From NCBI GenBank assembly GCA_045635765.1, contig JAZTWH010000062.1, forward strand, positions 1-16,543: a DNA stretch of 16,543 nt. Direction: 5' to 3'. The position numbers and the translations under genes are program-made. Within the stretch, counting starts at the first letter, position 1. Each line of letters begins with the position of its first letter. Positions 6,697-14,823 of the stretch are shown here, piece after piece. The notes under the pieces are model-generated. The model was not told where the DNA came from. It searched no databases and was given only the letters and a program-made list of their open reading frames with translations. This DNA is from RGIG995 sp045635765 (lineage in GTDB: Bacteria; Bacillota; Clostridia; Oscillospirales; UBA644).

Positions 6697-7731
6697 TCAG
6701 AGGGAGTCGGCGATGGCGAGGATGAGGTCTTCGGTTTTTTCCCAGCCCAGGCAGGGGTCGGTGATAGATTGGCCGAAGACATAGGTGCCATGGTCCACCT
6801 TTTGGGCACCGTCCACCAGGTAGCTTTCGATCATCAGGCCCTTGACCAAGCGGCGGATGTCCGGGTTCTGACGGCAGGAATGGAGGATGTCCTTGGCGAT
6901 GCGGACCTGTTCCAGGTGCATTTTTGCGGAGTTGGAGTGGTTGGTGTCCACGATGACTCCGGGATTTACAAGGCCGGAGCCTTCGTAAAGCTCCAAAAGG
7001 CGGCGAAGATCCTCGTAGTGATAATTGGCGATGGCACGGCCTCCCATGTCCACATAGCCCCGGAAAATGGCGTGAGTAAGGGGATTTCCCTGGCTCTGAA
7101 CCTCCCAGCCCCGATAGATAAAGGTATGGGGATGTTGCCCGGCGGTAATAGAATTCATCATGATGGACAGGTCCCCTCCTGTGGGATTTTTCATCCCTAC
7201 GGGGATATCCAACCCGCTGGCCGTGAGCCGGTGCTGTTGATTTTCCACCGAACGGGCACCCACGGCGACATAAGAGAGAAGGTCGGACAAATAGCGGTGA
7301 TTGTCGGGATAAAGCATTTCATCCGCACAGGAAAAGCCGTAATCCTTCAACGCGGACATATGGAGATCCCGGATGGCCACAATGCCCTTCAGCATATCCG
7401 CCTCCACCGTGGGGTCAGGCTGATGGAGCATCCCCTTGTAGCCGTCCCCGGTGGTTCTGGGCTTGTTGGTGTAGATGCGGGGAATGATGATAATTTTGTC
7501 CTGCACTTGGTCCTGTACTTTCCGCAGACGGGAGATGTACTCCAGCACGGGCTCCTTCTGATCGGCGGAGCAGGGACCGATGACCAGGATCAGTTTTTGG
7601 CTTTTGCCGGTAAAAATATCAGCGATCTCCCGGTCCCGAAGGGCCTTGACCCGGGCCATTTCCTCCGTCAGGGGGTATTGCCGTTTGATCTCCTGAGGAA
7701 TGGGGAGTTTTCGCAAAAAATTCATATTCAT
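6697..7731 (-). CDS. aroF: 3-deoxy-7-phosphoheptulonate (DAHP) synthase, class I (AroF/G/H type)
   Basis: 344 aa, close to the usual 340-360 for this class. It condenses phosphoenolpyruvate with erythrose 4-phosphate, the first committed step of the shikimate pathway. Visible motifs are VIGPCSADQ (about 50-58, metal-ligand Cys54), PRTTGDGYKG (91-100, substrate-binding Arg/Thr and Lys), IVDTNHSNS, MIESYLVDGAQ and the C-terminal FGQSITDPCLGW. These place it in the class Ialpha group of E. coli AroF/AroG/AroH rather than the AroA-beta or class II groups. In such enzymes phenylalanine, tyrosine or tryptophan inhibit directly; which one applies here cannot be told. The ATG at 7731 has GGAGG 9 bases upstream, overlapping the end of tyrA (15-bp gap). 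It is the last gene of the operon, though it catalyses the first step. The symbol follows the family; aroG or aroH would be equally fair. Confidence 0.93.
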   Translation of the reverse strand: MNMNFLRKLPIPQEIKRQYPLTEEMARVKALRDREIADIFTGKSQKLILVIGPCSADQKEPVLEYISRLRKVQDQVQDKIIIIPRIYTNKPRTTGDGYKGMLHQPDPTVEADMLKGIVAIRDLHMSALKDYGFSCADEMLYPDNHRYLSDLLSYVAVGARSVENQQHRLTASGLDIPVGMKNPTGGDLSIMMNSITAGQHPHTFIYRGWEVQSQGNPLTHAIFRGYVDMGGRAIANYHYEDLRRLLELYEGSGLVNPGVIVDTNHSNSAKMHLEQVRIAKDILHSCRQNPDIRRLVKGLMIESYLVDGAQKVDHGTYVFGQSITDPCLGWEKTEDLILAIADSL

Positions 7732-7746
7732 TGGGTGAGTCCTCCG

Positions 7747-8610
7747 TTATTTTCGATCGAATTTCATCCGTCGGGCCGTAGAAAGACGCATCATCTCCCG
7801 AAGGCCCTCCCGGTCGCCGACGGAGAGAAATCCCCGCATTTTATTCATTTGCTCCGTAAAGGCGTCCATCTGCTTCAGCAGGGCCTCTTGGTTGAGCAAA
7901 AACAGTTCGCTCCACATTTCGTCGTTGATCCGGGCGATGCGGGTCAGGTCCCGGAAGGAATCCCCCGTGTATTGCACCAGCCGGTCGTCGTCGCTGGCAC
8001 ACATGAGGGATACGGCCACGCAGTGGGTCAGCTGGGACAGAAAGGCGATCATCTCGTCGTGCTCCCGGGCAGACAGCCGGGAAATGCGGGCAAAGCCCAA
8101 TTCCGCCCCCAGATCCTCGCAAAGGCGAATGGCCTGCTCGCTGTTTTCAGGGGTGGGGACTACAATGTAATTGGCCCCGACAAAAATTTTCTCATCGGCG
8201 TTTTCAATGCCCCCCACCTCTTTCCCGGCCATGGGATGGACCGAAACGAACTCCACCCCTTGGGGCAATCCCCGGACCACCGGGTCGATGATGCAGGATT
8301 TGACCCCCGTCACATCGGTGACCACGGTGCCGGGCTGGATCAGATGGCCGTAGGATTCCACCCACTTGACCAAAACCGTGGGGTACAGGGCAAAGACGAT
8401 CATTTCGGCCCGGGAGATCAGTTCTTCGTCAACTTTCGCCGATCCCTCGTCGATCATGCCCCGTTCCAGGGCGTAATCCACCGTTTCCTGTCGGCGGGCA
8501 AAGCCGTAGATACAGCGGAAGCCTTTTTTCTTCAGGGCCATGGCGTAGCTTCCGCCTAAAAGCCCCAATCCCACGATCAGGATCCGGGTATCCCGGTGTA
8601 AATGCATCAT
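7747..8610 (-). CDS. tyrA: Prephenate dehydrogenase
   Basis: 287 aa. NAD(P)-dependent oxidative decarboxylation of prephenate to 4-hydroxyphenylpyruvate, the tyrosine branch. The N-terminal Rossmann fold has GLGLLGGS (14-21). Then come VTDVTGVK (about 98-104), the catalytic-region VSVHPMAGKEVGG (H125) and QLTHCVAVSLM (H196), followed by the helical dimerisation domain with GDSFRDLTRIA. No chorismate mutase domain and no C-terminal ACT domain are present, so prephenate must come from the mutase in PheA, and direct tyrosine feedback through an ACT domain is absent. The ATG at 8610 overlaps the aroA stop by 4 bp (ATGA); a second in-frame ATG is at 8607. GGAAG lies just upstream. Confidence 0.94.
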   Translation of the reverse strand: MMHLHRDTRILIVGLGLLGGSYAMALKKKGFRCIYGFARRQETVDYALERGMIDEGSAKVDEELISRAEMIVFALYPTVLVKWVESYGHLIQPGTVVTDVTGVKSCIIDPVVRGLPQGVEFVSVHPMAGKEVGGIENADEKIFVGANYIVVPTPENSEQAIRLCEDLGAELGFARISRLSAREHDEMIAFLSQLTHCVAVSLMCASDDDRLVQYTGDSFRDLTRIARINDEMWSELFLLNQEALLKQMDAFTEQMNKMRGFLSVGDREGLREMMRLSTARRMKFDRK

Positions 8611-9809
8611 AATTCTTCCAACCTAACCTTTAACTTTTTCAGTATTTCAAAAAAATCGGGAAAGCTTTTGCTGACCCCTTGGGCTCCGGAGATGGTTCCT
8701 CCGTATCGGCAGGCAAGGACCGCCAGGGACATGATGACCCGGTGGTCGTTGTGGCCCTGCAGGGGCAATTTCGGGGGGTGGAGGGGGGCTTTCTTTACTC
8801 GGATGAAATTGTCCCCCAATTGAATCTCCGCACCGAATTTTGCCAATTCCCGGGCCATTACGGCTCCTCGGTCGCTTTCTTTGATTTTCAACCGCCTCGT
8901 GTCGGTCAAAAGACACCCTTCCTTCGTGGCCGCGACGGTCATAAGGATGGGAGCAAGGTCCGGGCAATCTCTCACGGAAATCTCCGGGGCCCCTTGCAAA
9001 AGACGGGCGAACAGCTCTTCCCACACCCGGTCTCCCTGAAGGGTCCGGGAATTTCTTCCCTCCACCGAAACCTCTCCGCCCATCAGGTTCAGGGCCCCCA
9101 AAAAGGCGGCGTTGGATTCGTCGGCCTCCACCGTCACCCTCCCGGGCTTATACGACTGGCCCGGAGGAATCAAAAAGGTCCCTTCGTCGGGCCGAAGGAC
9201 CCGGATGCCGAACCGTTCCAGGGCGGACAGCGTCAGCTGAAGATAGGAAGCACTCTCCAGGGGAGTAGTGACCAAAATCCGACTTTCTTTGTCCAGCAAG
9301 GGAAGGGCAAATAAGAGGCCGGTCAAAAACTGACTGCTGACATTTCCGGGGACCGAAAAATCTCCCGGGGCTAGAGTCCCCTCCACCGTCACGGTACGGG
9401 ACCCGCAGGTCAGCAAAATATTTTTTTCAGAAAACAACCCTTCGTAGACCGACAGGGGCCGTTCCAGCAGCCGGTCACTCCCGGAAAGGGTGCCCCCGCC
9501 CGACAACAGACACAGAGGAAGGAGAAACCGCAGAGTGCTTCCGCTTTCCCGGCAAGGCAACGGAGCCGTTGCCCGAGGCCGTCCCCCGCAGCCGGACACC
9601 GTAACGATACTTCCTTGAATGGCAACGGAGGCTCCCAGGGCCTGCAGTCCGTCCAGGGTGGCCAAAACGTCCTCAGAAAAGGCCACGTTCTCCACCACGC
9701 TCGTTCCCTCCGCCAGCCCGGCACAGATGAAAAGCCGATGGGCCATGCTCTTGGACGGCGGTGCCGTTACGGTTCCCCGGGGAACCGAGGGGGTAATTTT
9801 TACGTTCAT
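8607..9809 (-). CDS. aroA: 3-phosphoshikimate 1-carboxyvinyltransferase (EPSP synthase)
   Basis: 400 aa, somewhat shorter than the 427 of E. coli. Transfers the enolpyruvyl group of PEP to shikimate 3-phosphate. Seen: PPSKSMAHR (K20, S21, R25), the PEP-loop RESGSTLRF (87-95), SSQFLTGLLFALPLL (158-172), VEADESNAAFLGALNL, RDCPDLAPI with catalytic Asp (D284), KIKESDR with catalytic Glu (E311), and GHNDHRVIMSLAV. At the PEP loop the E. coli order G96-T97-...-P101 reads G90-S91-...-F95 here, so two positions linked to glyphosate response in other enzymes differ. The ATG at 9809 follows GGGGAG 8 bases upstream and overlaps the aroQ stop by 4 bp. It overlaps tyrA by 4 bp at its 3' end. Confidence 0.94.
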   Translation of the reverse strand: MNVKITPSVPRGTVTAPPSKSMAHRLFICAGLAEGTSVVENVAFSEDVLATLDGLQALGASVAIQGSIVTVSGCGGRPRATAPLPCRESGSTLRFLLPLCLLSGGGTLSGSDRLLERPLSVYEGLFSEKNILLTCGSRTVTVEGTLAPGDFSVPGNVSSQFLTGLLFALPLLDKESRILVTTPLESASYLQLTLSALERFGIRVLRPDEGTFLIPPGQSYKPGRVTVEADESNAAFLGALNLMGGEVSVEGRNSRTLQGDRVWEELFARLLQGAPEISVRDCPDLAPILMTVAATKEGCLLTDTRRLKIKESDRGAVMARELAKFGAEIQLGDNFIRVKKAPLHPPKLPLQGHNDHRVIMSLAVLACRYGGTISGAQGVSKSFPDFFEILKKLKVRLEEL

Positions 9810-10243
9810 TTCGTCGCTCCCCGTTCCAACAAAAGGTCCACCGCCTCCAAATATCCGTCGGTGCCGTGGCCAAGGACCGAGGCAATGCAGGCGGCACGAA
9901 TATAACTGACCTGCCGGAAGGATTCCCGTTGCTCCAGGTCGGAGATATGCACCTCCACCGTGGGGATTCCCACGGCCTTCAAGGCGTCCAGCAGAGCGAT
10001 GCTGGTGTGGGTGTAGGCTCCGGGATTGAAGACAATTCCGTCTACCGCCCCATAGGCCTGCTGGATTTTATCCACCAGGCAGCCCTCGTGGTTCGACTGA
10101 TAGAAGGAAACGTCCACACCCTTCTTTTGGCAGTGATTCCGAATTTTTTCCAAAAGGGAAGGATAGTCCTCGGTCCCGTAAATCCCGGGCTCCCGAAGAC
10201 CCAAAAGATTCAGATTCGGGCCGTTGAGTACCAAAATTTTCAT
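9806..10243 (-). CDS. aroQ: Type II 3-dehydroquinate dehydratase
   Basis: 145 aa, normal length for the small dodecameric type II enzyme. Converts 3-dehydroquinate to 3-dehydroshikimate. Conserved features: NGPNLNLLGLREPGIYG (8-23, with R17 and catalytic Tyr22), YQSNHEGCLVDKI, FNPGAYTHTSIAL (N73 and flanking residues in the active site), and VEVHISD with catalytic His99. ATG at 10243 with AAAGGA upstream; overlaps the aroE-aroK stop by 4 bp and aroA by 4 bp. Not to be confused with the AroQ-class chorismate mutase domain found in PheA of the same operon. Confidence 0.95.
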   Translation of the reverse strand: MKILVLNGPNLNLLGLREPGIYGTEDYPSLLEKIRNHCQKKGVDVSFYQSNHEGCLVDKIQQAYGAVDGIVFNPGAYTHTSIALLDALKAVGIPTVEVHISDLEQRESFRQVSYIRAACIASVLGHGTDGYLEAVDLLLERGATK

Positions 10244-11628
10244 CCAAAAAAGTCCTTTCCGATGATTTCTGCCGTTTGCTCCGGTCCTTGGTCGGTCTCC
10301 ACCCGCACGTCGCAGGTCTCACAATACCGGCCGTACCGTTCCTCGTACCGCCGGCGAAGGTCCTCGGCGGTGGAGGCCAAAGGCCGGTCGGGGGTGGGAA
10401 GGAGTGCCTCCAAGGCCCGGTCCAAAAAGTAAATCCTCCCGGTCCTCTTCAAGGCCCGGACGTTTTCTTCCCGCAAAACGGCTCCTCCGCCGGTGGCGAT
10501 GACCGCCCCCGCAGACTCGTTGGCAATCTGCCGCAAGACCCGGGCTTCCAGCTCCCGGAATCCTTCTTCTCCCACCTCTTCAAAAATCTGAGAAATTTCC
10601 TTCCCGGACTCCTTGACGATTTCTTCGTCGGTATCCACGAAGGGACGGTTCCAAGCCCGAGCCAATTCCCTGCCCACGGTGGTCTTTCCGCTTCCCGGCA
10701 TCCCGGTCAAAACAATGTTTTCCTTCTGAGCCAAAATATCCCGAAAGATGGCCTCAGTCTGCTCCTCCATCCCCTCAAAATCCGCCTCGGCCCCTCCGGC
10801 CGCAATGGACCTTTCCATGCCCGCCGAAGGTTGTTGGTCGGTATCCGCCGGAGATTGTTGGTAGGTGCCGGTGGGTGATTGCGAGTCGGTGGTCGGCAGA
10901 GATTGCTGCCGGAAGATGCGGCAAGCCTTTACGGCCTGGGCCACCAGCATATAGAGGCCTCCTTCGGAGGAGATGTGCCGGGCTTGGGCATCCAGGACCA
11001 GATTGGTGCGGAGGGGGTTGTAGACCACGTCCACCACCCCTTGCAGGTGGGGGAATCGGGAAAGGTCCGCGGGCGTGGAGGCCCGGTCGGGGGTTCCGTC
11101 GGCGTAGGGGTACATTCCGCAGGGCGTGGTATTGATAATCACGTCGGCGTCGGCGTGGAGTTCATAGGCTTCTTCGTAGGTCACGTCCGGGTGGTCCTTG
11201 GGGCGGCCTACCACGATGACTTCTGCGGCCTTTGCGGCCTTTGCCACGGCCTGGGCCGTCCGGGAAGTCCCCCCGGCTCCCAGAATCAGGACCTTTTTGT
11301 CCGTAAGGGGAATACCGATCCGTTTAATGAGAGCCTGCATACCGTAAAAATCCGTATTGTAGCCGTACAGCCGGCCGTCCCGGTTGACCACCGTATTCAC
11401 CGCCCCGATGGCCTTTGCCCCTTCGTCCACATAGGACAAAAAGGGAATCACGGTCTTTTTGTAGGGGATGGTCACATTGATGGCTTTAAAATTCCGGGCC
11501 GCGAGGAAGGGCTCCACCTGCTCGGGAGTCAGCTCCTTGACCTGATAATCATAATCGGCACAGCGGCCGTGAATTTCTTTGGAAAAGCTATGGGGCAAAT
11601 GCTCCCCGATCAGTCCGTATTCCATCAT
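10240..11628 (-). CDS. aroE-aroK: Bifunctional shikimate dehydrogenase / shikimate kinase fusion
   Basis: 462 aa. Residues 1-240 are shikimate dehydrogenase: GLIGEHLPHSFS (5-16), NVTIPYKK with catalytic Lys57, GAVNTV, YNTDFYG with Asp93, nucleotide loop GAGGTSRTA (117-125) and VVDVVYNPLRT. Residues about 300-460 are shikimate kinase: Walker A GMPGSGKTT (309-317), VDTDEEI (D332, D334), GFRELE (R358), TGGGAV (379-384) and lid RPLA (R415). They join through a hydrophilic linker (about 243-290) that includes three and a half octapeptide repeats. Two consecutive pathway steps are therefore in one chain: reduction of dehydroshikimate, then phosphorylation. The start is ATG at 11628 (ATGA overlap with aroC) or the adjacent ATG at 11625; AGGAG is 4 and 7 bases away respectively. 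A TTG at 11643 was rejected. Confidence 0.94.
   Translation of the reverse strand: MMEYGLIGEHLPHSFSKEIHGRCADYDYQVKELTPEQVEPFLAARNFKAINVTIPYKKTVIPFLSYVDEGAKAIGAVNTVVNRDGRLYGYNTDFYGMQALIKRIGIPLTDKKVLILGAGGTSRTAQAVAKAAKAAEVIVVGRPKDHPDVTYEEAYELHADADVIINTTPCGMYPYADGTPDRASTPADLSRFPHLQGVVDVVYNPLRTNLVLDAQARHISSEGGLYMLVAQAVKACRIFRQQSLPTTDSQSPTGTYQQSPADTDQQPSAGMERSIAAGGAEADFEGMEEQTEAIFRDILAQKENIVLTGMPGSGKTTVGRELARAWNRPFVDTDEEIVKESGKEISQIFEEVGEEGFRELEARVLRQIANESAGAVIATGGGAVLREENVRALKRTGRIYFLDRALEALLPTPDRPLASTAEDLRRRYEERYGRYCETCDVRVETDQGPEQTAEIIGKDFFG
10813..10908 (-). repeat. 24-bp in-frame minisatellite encoding the AroE-AroK linker
   Basis: Codons 241-272 read QQSLPTTD, SQSPTGTY, QQSPADTD, QQPSAGME: octapeptide units whose DNA repeats every 24 bp with substitutions but no length change. 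The unit starts with CAA/CAG-rich codons and continues Ser-Pro. Because it is in frame and between two domains, copy changes would only lengthen or shorten the linker. Confidence 0.8.
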
Positions 11629-12716
11629 GCTTCTCCTAACCAATCGGTGCCGTACCGCAATGCCAGAAGGTCGCAGAGGGCCAAGGCCGTAACACTATCC
11701 ACCACCACTCGGGCCCGATGGGCGATGCAGGGATCGTGGCGGCCGGACAAGGTAAGCTCAAGCTCCTGGCCGGAGGTGAAGTCCACGGTGGACTGCTCCC
11801 GGAAGATGGACGAGGTGGGCTTGACGACACATCGGAAGATTAAAGGCATCCCGTTGGTAATGCCGCCGTTGATGCCGCCGTTGGAATTTTTGGAGGTGAC
11901 CACCCGTTGGCCCTCCATGCGGAAGGGATCGTTGGCAACGCTCCCCCGAAGATCGGCCAGGGCAAATCCGTCGCCAAATTCCACACCCTTGACGGCGGGA
12001 ACGGAGAACAACAAGTGAGAGAGGACTCCCTCCACCGTGTCAAACCAAGGCTCTCCCACCCCGGCGGGAAGGCCGGTCACCGCCGTTTCTAAGACGCCGC
12101 CGACGCTGTCCTTTGCCTCTCGGGCGGAAAGAATCGCCTCGGTCATAGCCTGCTCCCCTTGGGGATCCAAAACGGGAAAAGATTTTTTGGAAAGGGTCTT
12201 CAGATCCTCCGCCAAGTCCCCGAAGGGGCGGTCGTTGATTCCGGCACAGCGGGACAGGTGGGTGCCAATCAAAATTCCCTTATGTTTCAAGGCACTCAGG
12301 GCGACGGCTCCTCCGGCCACCAGGGCCGCCGTGATGCGTCCGCTGAAATGACCTCCGCCTCTGGGGTCCTCGAAGGAATGATATTTTGCATAGGCCGTGT
12401 AATCGGCGTGGCCGGGACGGGCTTTGCCGTAAAAGGCGTAATCGTCGCTGTGCTGGACCGTATTGGGGATGCGGATGCAAAGGGGCGTGCCGGTGGTTCT
12501 GCCCTTGTATACACCGCTTTCGATCACGAAGGAATCCGGCTCCTGCCGTCCGGTGGAAATAAGCCCGGAGGGCCGGCGTAAGGCCAATTGGTGGGCAAGG
12601 AAGGATTCCTCCACGGGAATTCCCGGGGCCAGGCCGTCCAAGATCACCCCCACGGAGGGGCCGTGGCTTTCGCCGTACAGCGTAACGGATACGGAAGATC
12701 CAAAGGTATTTTTCAC
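11625..12716 (-). CDS. aroC: Chorismate synthase
   Basis: 363 aa, typical length. Eliminates phosphate from EPSP to give chorismate, using reduced FMN as cofactor. Signature stretches: YGESHGPSVGVILDGLAPG (about 14-32), KARPGHADYTAYAKY, DPRGGGHFSGRITAA, NSNGGINGGITNGMP and LSGRHDPCIAHRA near the C-terminus. The start is a GTG at 12716, two bases after the aroB TAA, with GAGAGGTG upstream; the GTG start plus overlap suggests coupled translation. The stop overlaps the next start as ATGA. No separate flavin reductase domain is fused. Confidence 0.95.
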   Translation of the reverse strand: MKNTFGSSVSVTLYGESHGPSVGVILDGLAPGIPVEESFLAHQLALRRPSGLISTGRQEPDSFVIESGVYKGRTTGTPLCIRIPNTVQHSDDYAFYGKARPGHADYTAYAKYHSFEDPRGGGHFSGRITAALVAGGAVALSALKHKGILIGTHLSRCAGINDRPFGDLAEDLKTLSKKSFPVLDPQGEQAMTEAILSAREAKDSVGGVLETAVTGLPAGVGEPWFDTVEGVLSHLLFSVPAVKGVEFGDGFALADLRGSVANDPFRMEGQRVVTSKNSNGGINGGITNGMPLIFRCVVKPTSSIFREQSTVDFTSGQELELTLSGRHDPCIAHRARVVVDSVTALALCDLLALRYGTDWLGEA

Positions 12717-12718
12717 GG

Positions 12719-13723
12719 TTATAACACCTCTCTCAGTTGTTCTGCCAGGGATTCAAAGGGAATGGATTCCAGAAGGGATTCCCCTACCCGGAGGCAACGG
12801 ACCACGGTAATTCGGTCTCCGTCGCATTTTTTGTCGTGGGCCATGACGGAAAGGATCTGCTCCGGATCTCCCCGGTAGGAGGTAGGCAGATTTAAGGATT
12901 TCAACACGGACAAAAGGCGGGGCCGAAGGTCCGGATGGACCATGGGCAACATTCCCAGGGCCACACATTCCCCGTGCAACAATTCATAGCCGCTGACCGT
13001 TTCCACGGCGTGGCCCACCGTATGGCCGAAGTTCAGTATGCGGCGAAGGCCTCCCTCCCGTTCATCCTGCTCCACAACCCGGGCCTTGGCGGCCACGGAA
13101 CGGGCAATAACCTCTTCGACCCGGTCGTAGGCTTCGCCCCGTTCAAAGAGGGCGAACAGTTCCGGGTCTCGAATCAGTCCCATTTTTACGGCTTCCGCCA
13201 TGCCGGCGGAGCGTTGGCGGGCATCTAAGGTTTCCAAAACGTCGGGGTCGATTAGGACCCTTTTGGGCTGATAAAAAGCACCGACGGTATTTTTATATCC
13301 CTTGTAGTCCACGGCCACCTTTCCCCCCACGGAGGAGTCGATCTGGGAGAGAAGAGTGGTGGGGATATTATAAAAATCAATGCCCCGAAGGTAGGCCGCC
13401 GCGGCAAAGCCACTCATGTCTCCGGCCACGCCACCTCCCACGGCCACCACGCAATCCCCCCGGGTGAAATTGGCCTCGGTCAGCCGATCGAGAAGCATCA
13501 TCCAGGTGGTCACGTTCTTATTCTTTTCTCCCTGCTCGAAGACCACGAGGGTGGAGTCCTTGCATTGGGCGGCAACGGCCTTGGGGTATTGGTCCGGGAC
13601 CCCCGAATCGGCCACCACCAAGACCTTGCGGTCCAGGTTCAAAAGGTCTGAGGCCCGGAGTAAGCAGCCCCGTTCAATGATCACGTCGTAGGTTCGGCAA
13701 CCAAGATCCACGGTCACGGTCAT
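12719..13723 (-). CDS. aroB: 3-dehydroquinate synthase
   Basis: 334 aa, slightly short of the usual 350-360. NAD-dependent, metal-dependent cyclisation of DAHP to 3-dehydroquinate. Conserved: VAVGGGVAGDMSGFAAAAYLRG (about 93-114, nucleotide/phosphate binding), IPTTLLSQIDSSVGGKVAVD, and metal ligands Glu177 in GMAEAVK, His234 in NFGHTVGHAVE and His250 in LLHGECVALGM. The N-terminus is compact, with no targeting sequence. ATG at 13723 overlaps the pheA stop by 4 bp, with an AGAAGG sequence directly before it. Two bases separate its stop from the aroC GTG. Confidence 0.95.
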   Translation of the reverse strand: MTVTVDLGCRTYDVIIERGCLLRASDLLNLDRKVLVVADSGVPDQYPKAVAAQCKDSTLVVFEQGEKNKNVTTWMMLLDRLTEANFTRGDCVVAVGGGVAGDMSGFAAAAYLRGIDFYNIPTTLLSQIDSSVGGKVAVDYKGYKNTVGAFYQPKRVLIDPDVLETLDARQRSAGMAEAVKMGLIRDPELFALFERGEAYDRVEEVIARSVAAKARVVEQDEREGGLRRILNFGHTVGHAVETVSGYELLHGECVALGMLPMVHPDLRPRLLSVLKSLNLPTSYRGDPEQILSVMAHDKKCDGDRITVVRCLRVGESLLESIPFESLAEQLREVL

Positions 13724-14820
13724 CCTTCTGTCTCCTTCAACATTTTTTCCCGGTCAAAGGCACCGGCGATCTTGAGGAAGGAGCAGGTTTCCCTTAACTG
13801 CCCGAGCATATTCTGCCCCGCCTCCCCATAGAGGCTCCCTTCCCCTTCTACGTAAAAGTAATATTCCCAGTTGCCCTTTTTGGTGGGACGGCTCTTGAGA
13901 CAACGGAGGTTAAAGCCGTTCTCGCCGATGACCGAAACGGCCTTGCCCAGGGATCCGGCTTCGTGCTTGACGGTAAAGAACATGACGAATTGATTTTCTT
14001 CTCCCCTGGGACGGTTTTCCACCCGGGAAAACACCGCAAAGCGGGTGGTGTTGCTACTGCTTTCGTTGATGTGCCGTTCCAGGACCTGCAGGCCGTAAAG
14101 ACGGGCCGTTTCCAGGCTTGCCACAGCGGCCACGTCGTGCCGTCCCGATTCTGCCACCCGGCAGGCGGCCACGGCGGTATTGGTGGCAGCAGTGGTCTTC
14201 CAGCCCCGTTGCCGCAGATATTTTGCACATTGGGACAGGGCTTGGGGATGGCTGATGACCTCTTTGACGTCGCTCATTTGGGTGCCGGGAAGGGCCAAAA
14301 GATTTTGGACGATCTCCAGCTCGTAGATCCCGTTGATATACAGACTGCCCTCAAAGGCCCGGTCCACCACCTGGGTCACGTCCCCGGCGTAGGAATTCTC
14401 GATGGGCAGGACGGCACAGTCACATTCTCCCGATTCCACCGCATCGTAGGCGGCCAGAAAATCCGGGTAGGCCACCGCCTTCGCCTCGGGGAAAATCCAT
14501 GTAGCGGCAATGTGTCCAAAGGCTCCGTTGACTCCGCTGTAGGCTACCTTCATGCCCTCCAGAAGGCGGCTTTGATAGGCTCGGGAAATGGCCATGTTGG
14601 AATTCAGATAATCAATATAATAGGATCTCAGATCCTCCTCCACCCGGGCAGAGTTCCTGCGGACCACCTCCGCCTCCCGGAGGGGATCGAAGATCTGAAG
14701 CCCCAACTCCCCCTTGGCCTCGGCCACCGTCGCCACCGCCCGCATCCGCTGGCAGAACAGCTTGGCCATCTCTTCGTCTACCCGGTCGATGGTCTTTCTC
14801 GCTTCGGTCAACTTATCCAT
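13720..14820 (-). CDS. pheA: Bifunctional chorismate mutase / prephenate dehydratase (P-protein) with ACT domain
   Basis: 366 aa in three domains. Residues 1-88: AroQ-class chorismate mutase with R8, R25, K36, D45, R48, E49, S79 and Q83 in the positions of the E. coli P-protein active site. Residues 91-268: prephenate dehydratase, with YSGVNGAFGH (94-103), LPIENSYAGDV (138-148), SHPQALSQCAKYL (190-202) and SSSNTTRF (254-261, catalytic Thr-Arg-Phe). Residues about 275-352: ACT domain with AGSLGKAVSV and LKSRPTKKGNWEYYFYVE; the usual GAL and ESRP Phe-binding motifs read GSL and KSRP. It supplies prephenate to both branches, as TyrA lacks a mutase. TAA of the aminotransferase is 3 bp before this ATG; AAGGAAGGG is the ribosome binding site. 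Confidence 0.95.
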   Translation of the reverse strand: MDKLTEARKTIDRVDEEMAKLFCQRMRAVATVAEAKGELGLQIFDPLREAEVVRRNSARVEEDLRSYYIDYLNSNMAISRAYQSRLLEGMKVAYSGVNGAFGHIAATWIFPEAKAVAYPDFLAAYDAVESGECDCAVLPIENSYAGDVTQVVDRAFEGSLYINGIYELEIVQNLLALPGTQMSDVKEVISHPQALSQCAKYLRQRGWKTTAATNTAVAACRVAESGRHDVAAVASLETARLYGLQVLERHINESSSNTTRFAVFSRVENRPRGEENQFVMFFTVKHEAGSLGKAVSVIGENGFNLRCLKSRPTKKGNWEYYFYVEGEGSLYGEAGQNMLGQLRETCSFLKIAGAFDREKMLKETEG

Positions 14821-14823
14821 GGA

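Noticed and set aside
6595..8559. 654-codon plus-strand ORF opposite the DAHP synthase and tyrA genes
   Set aside because: Antisense shadow in GC-rich DNA; both genes on the other strand have complete family motifs, and this frame has none.
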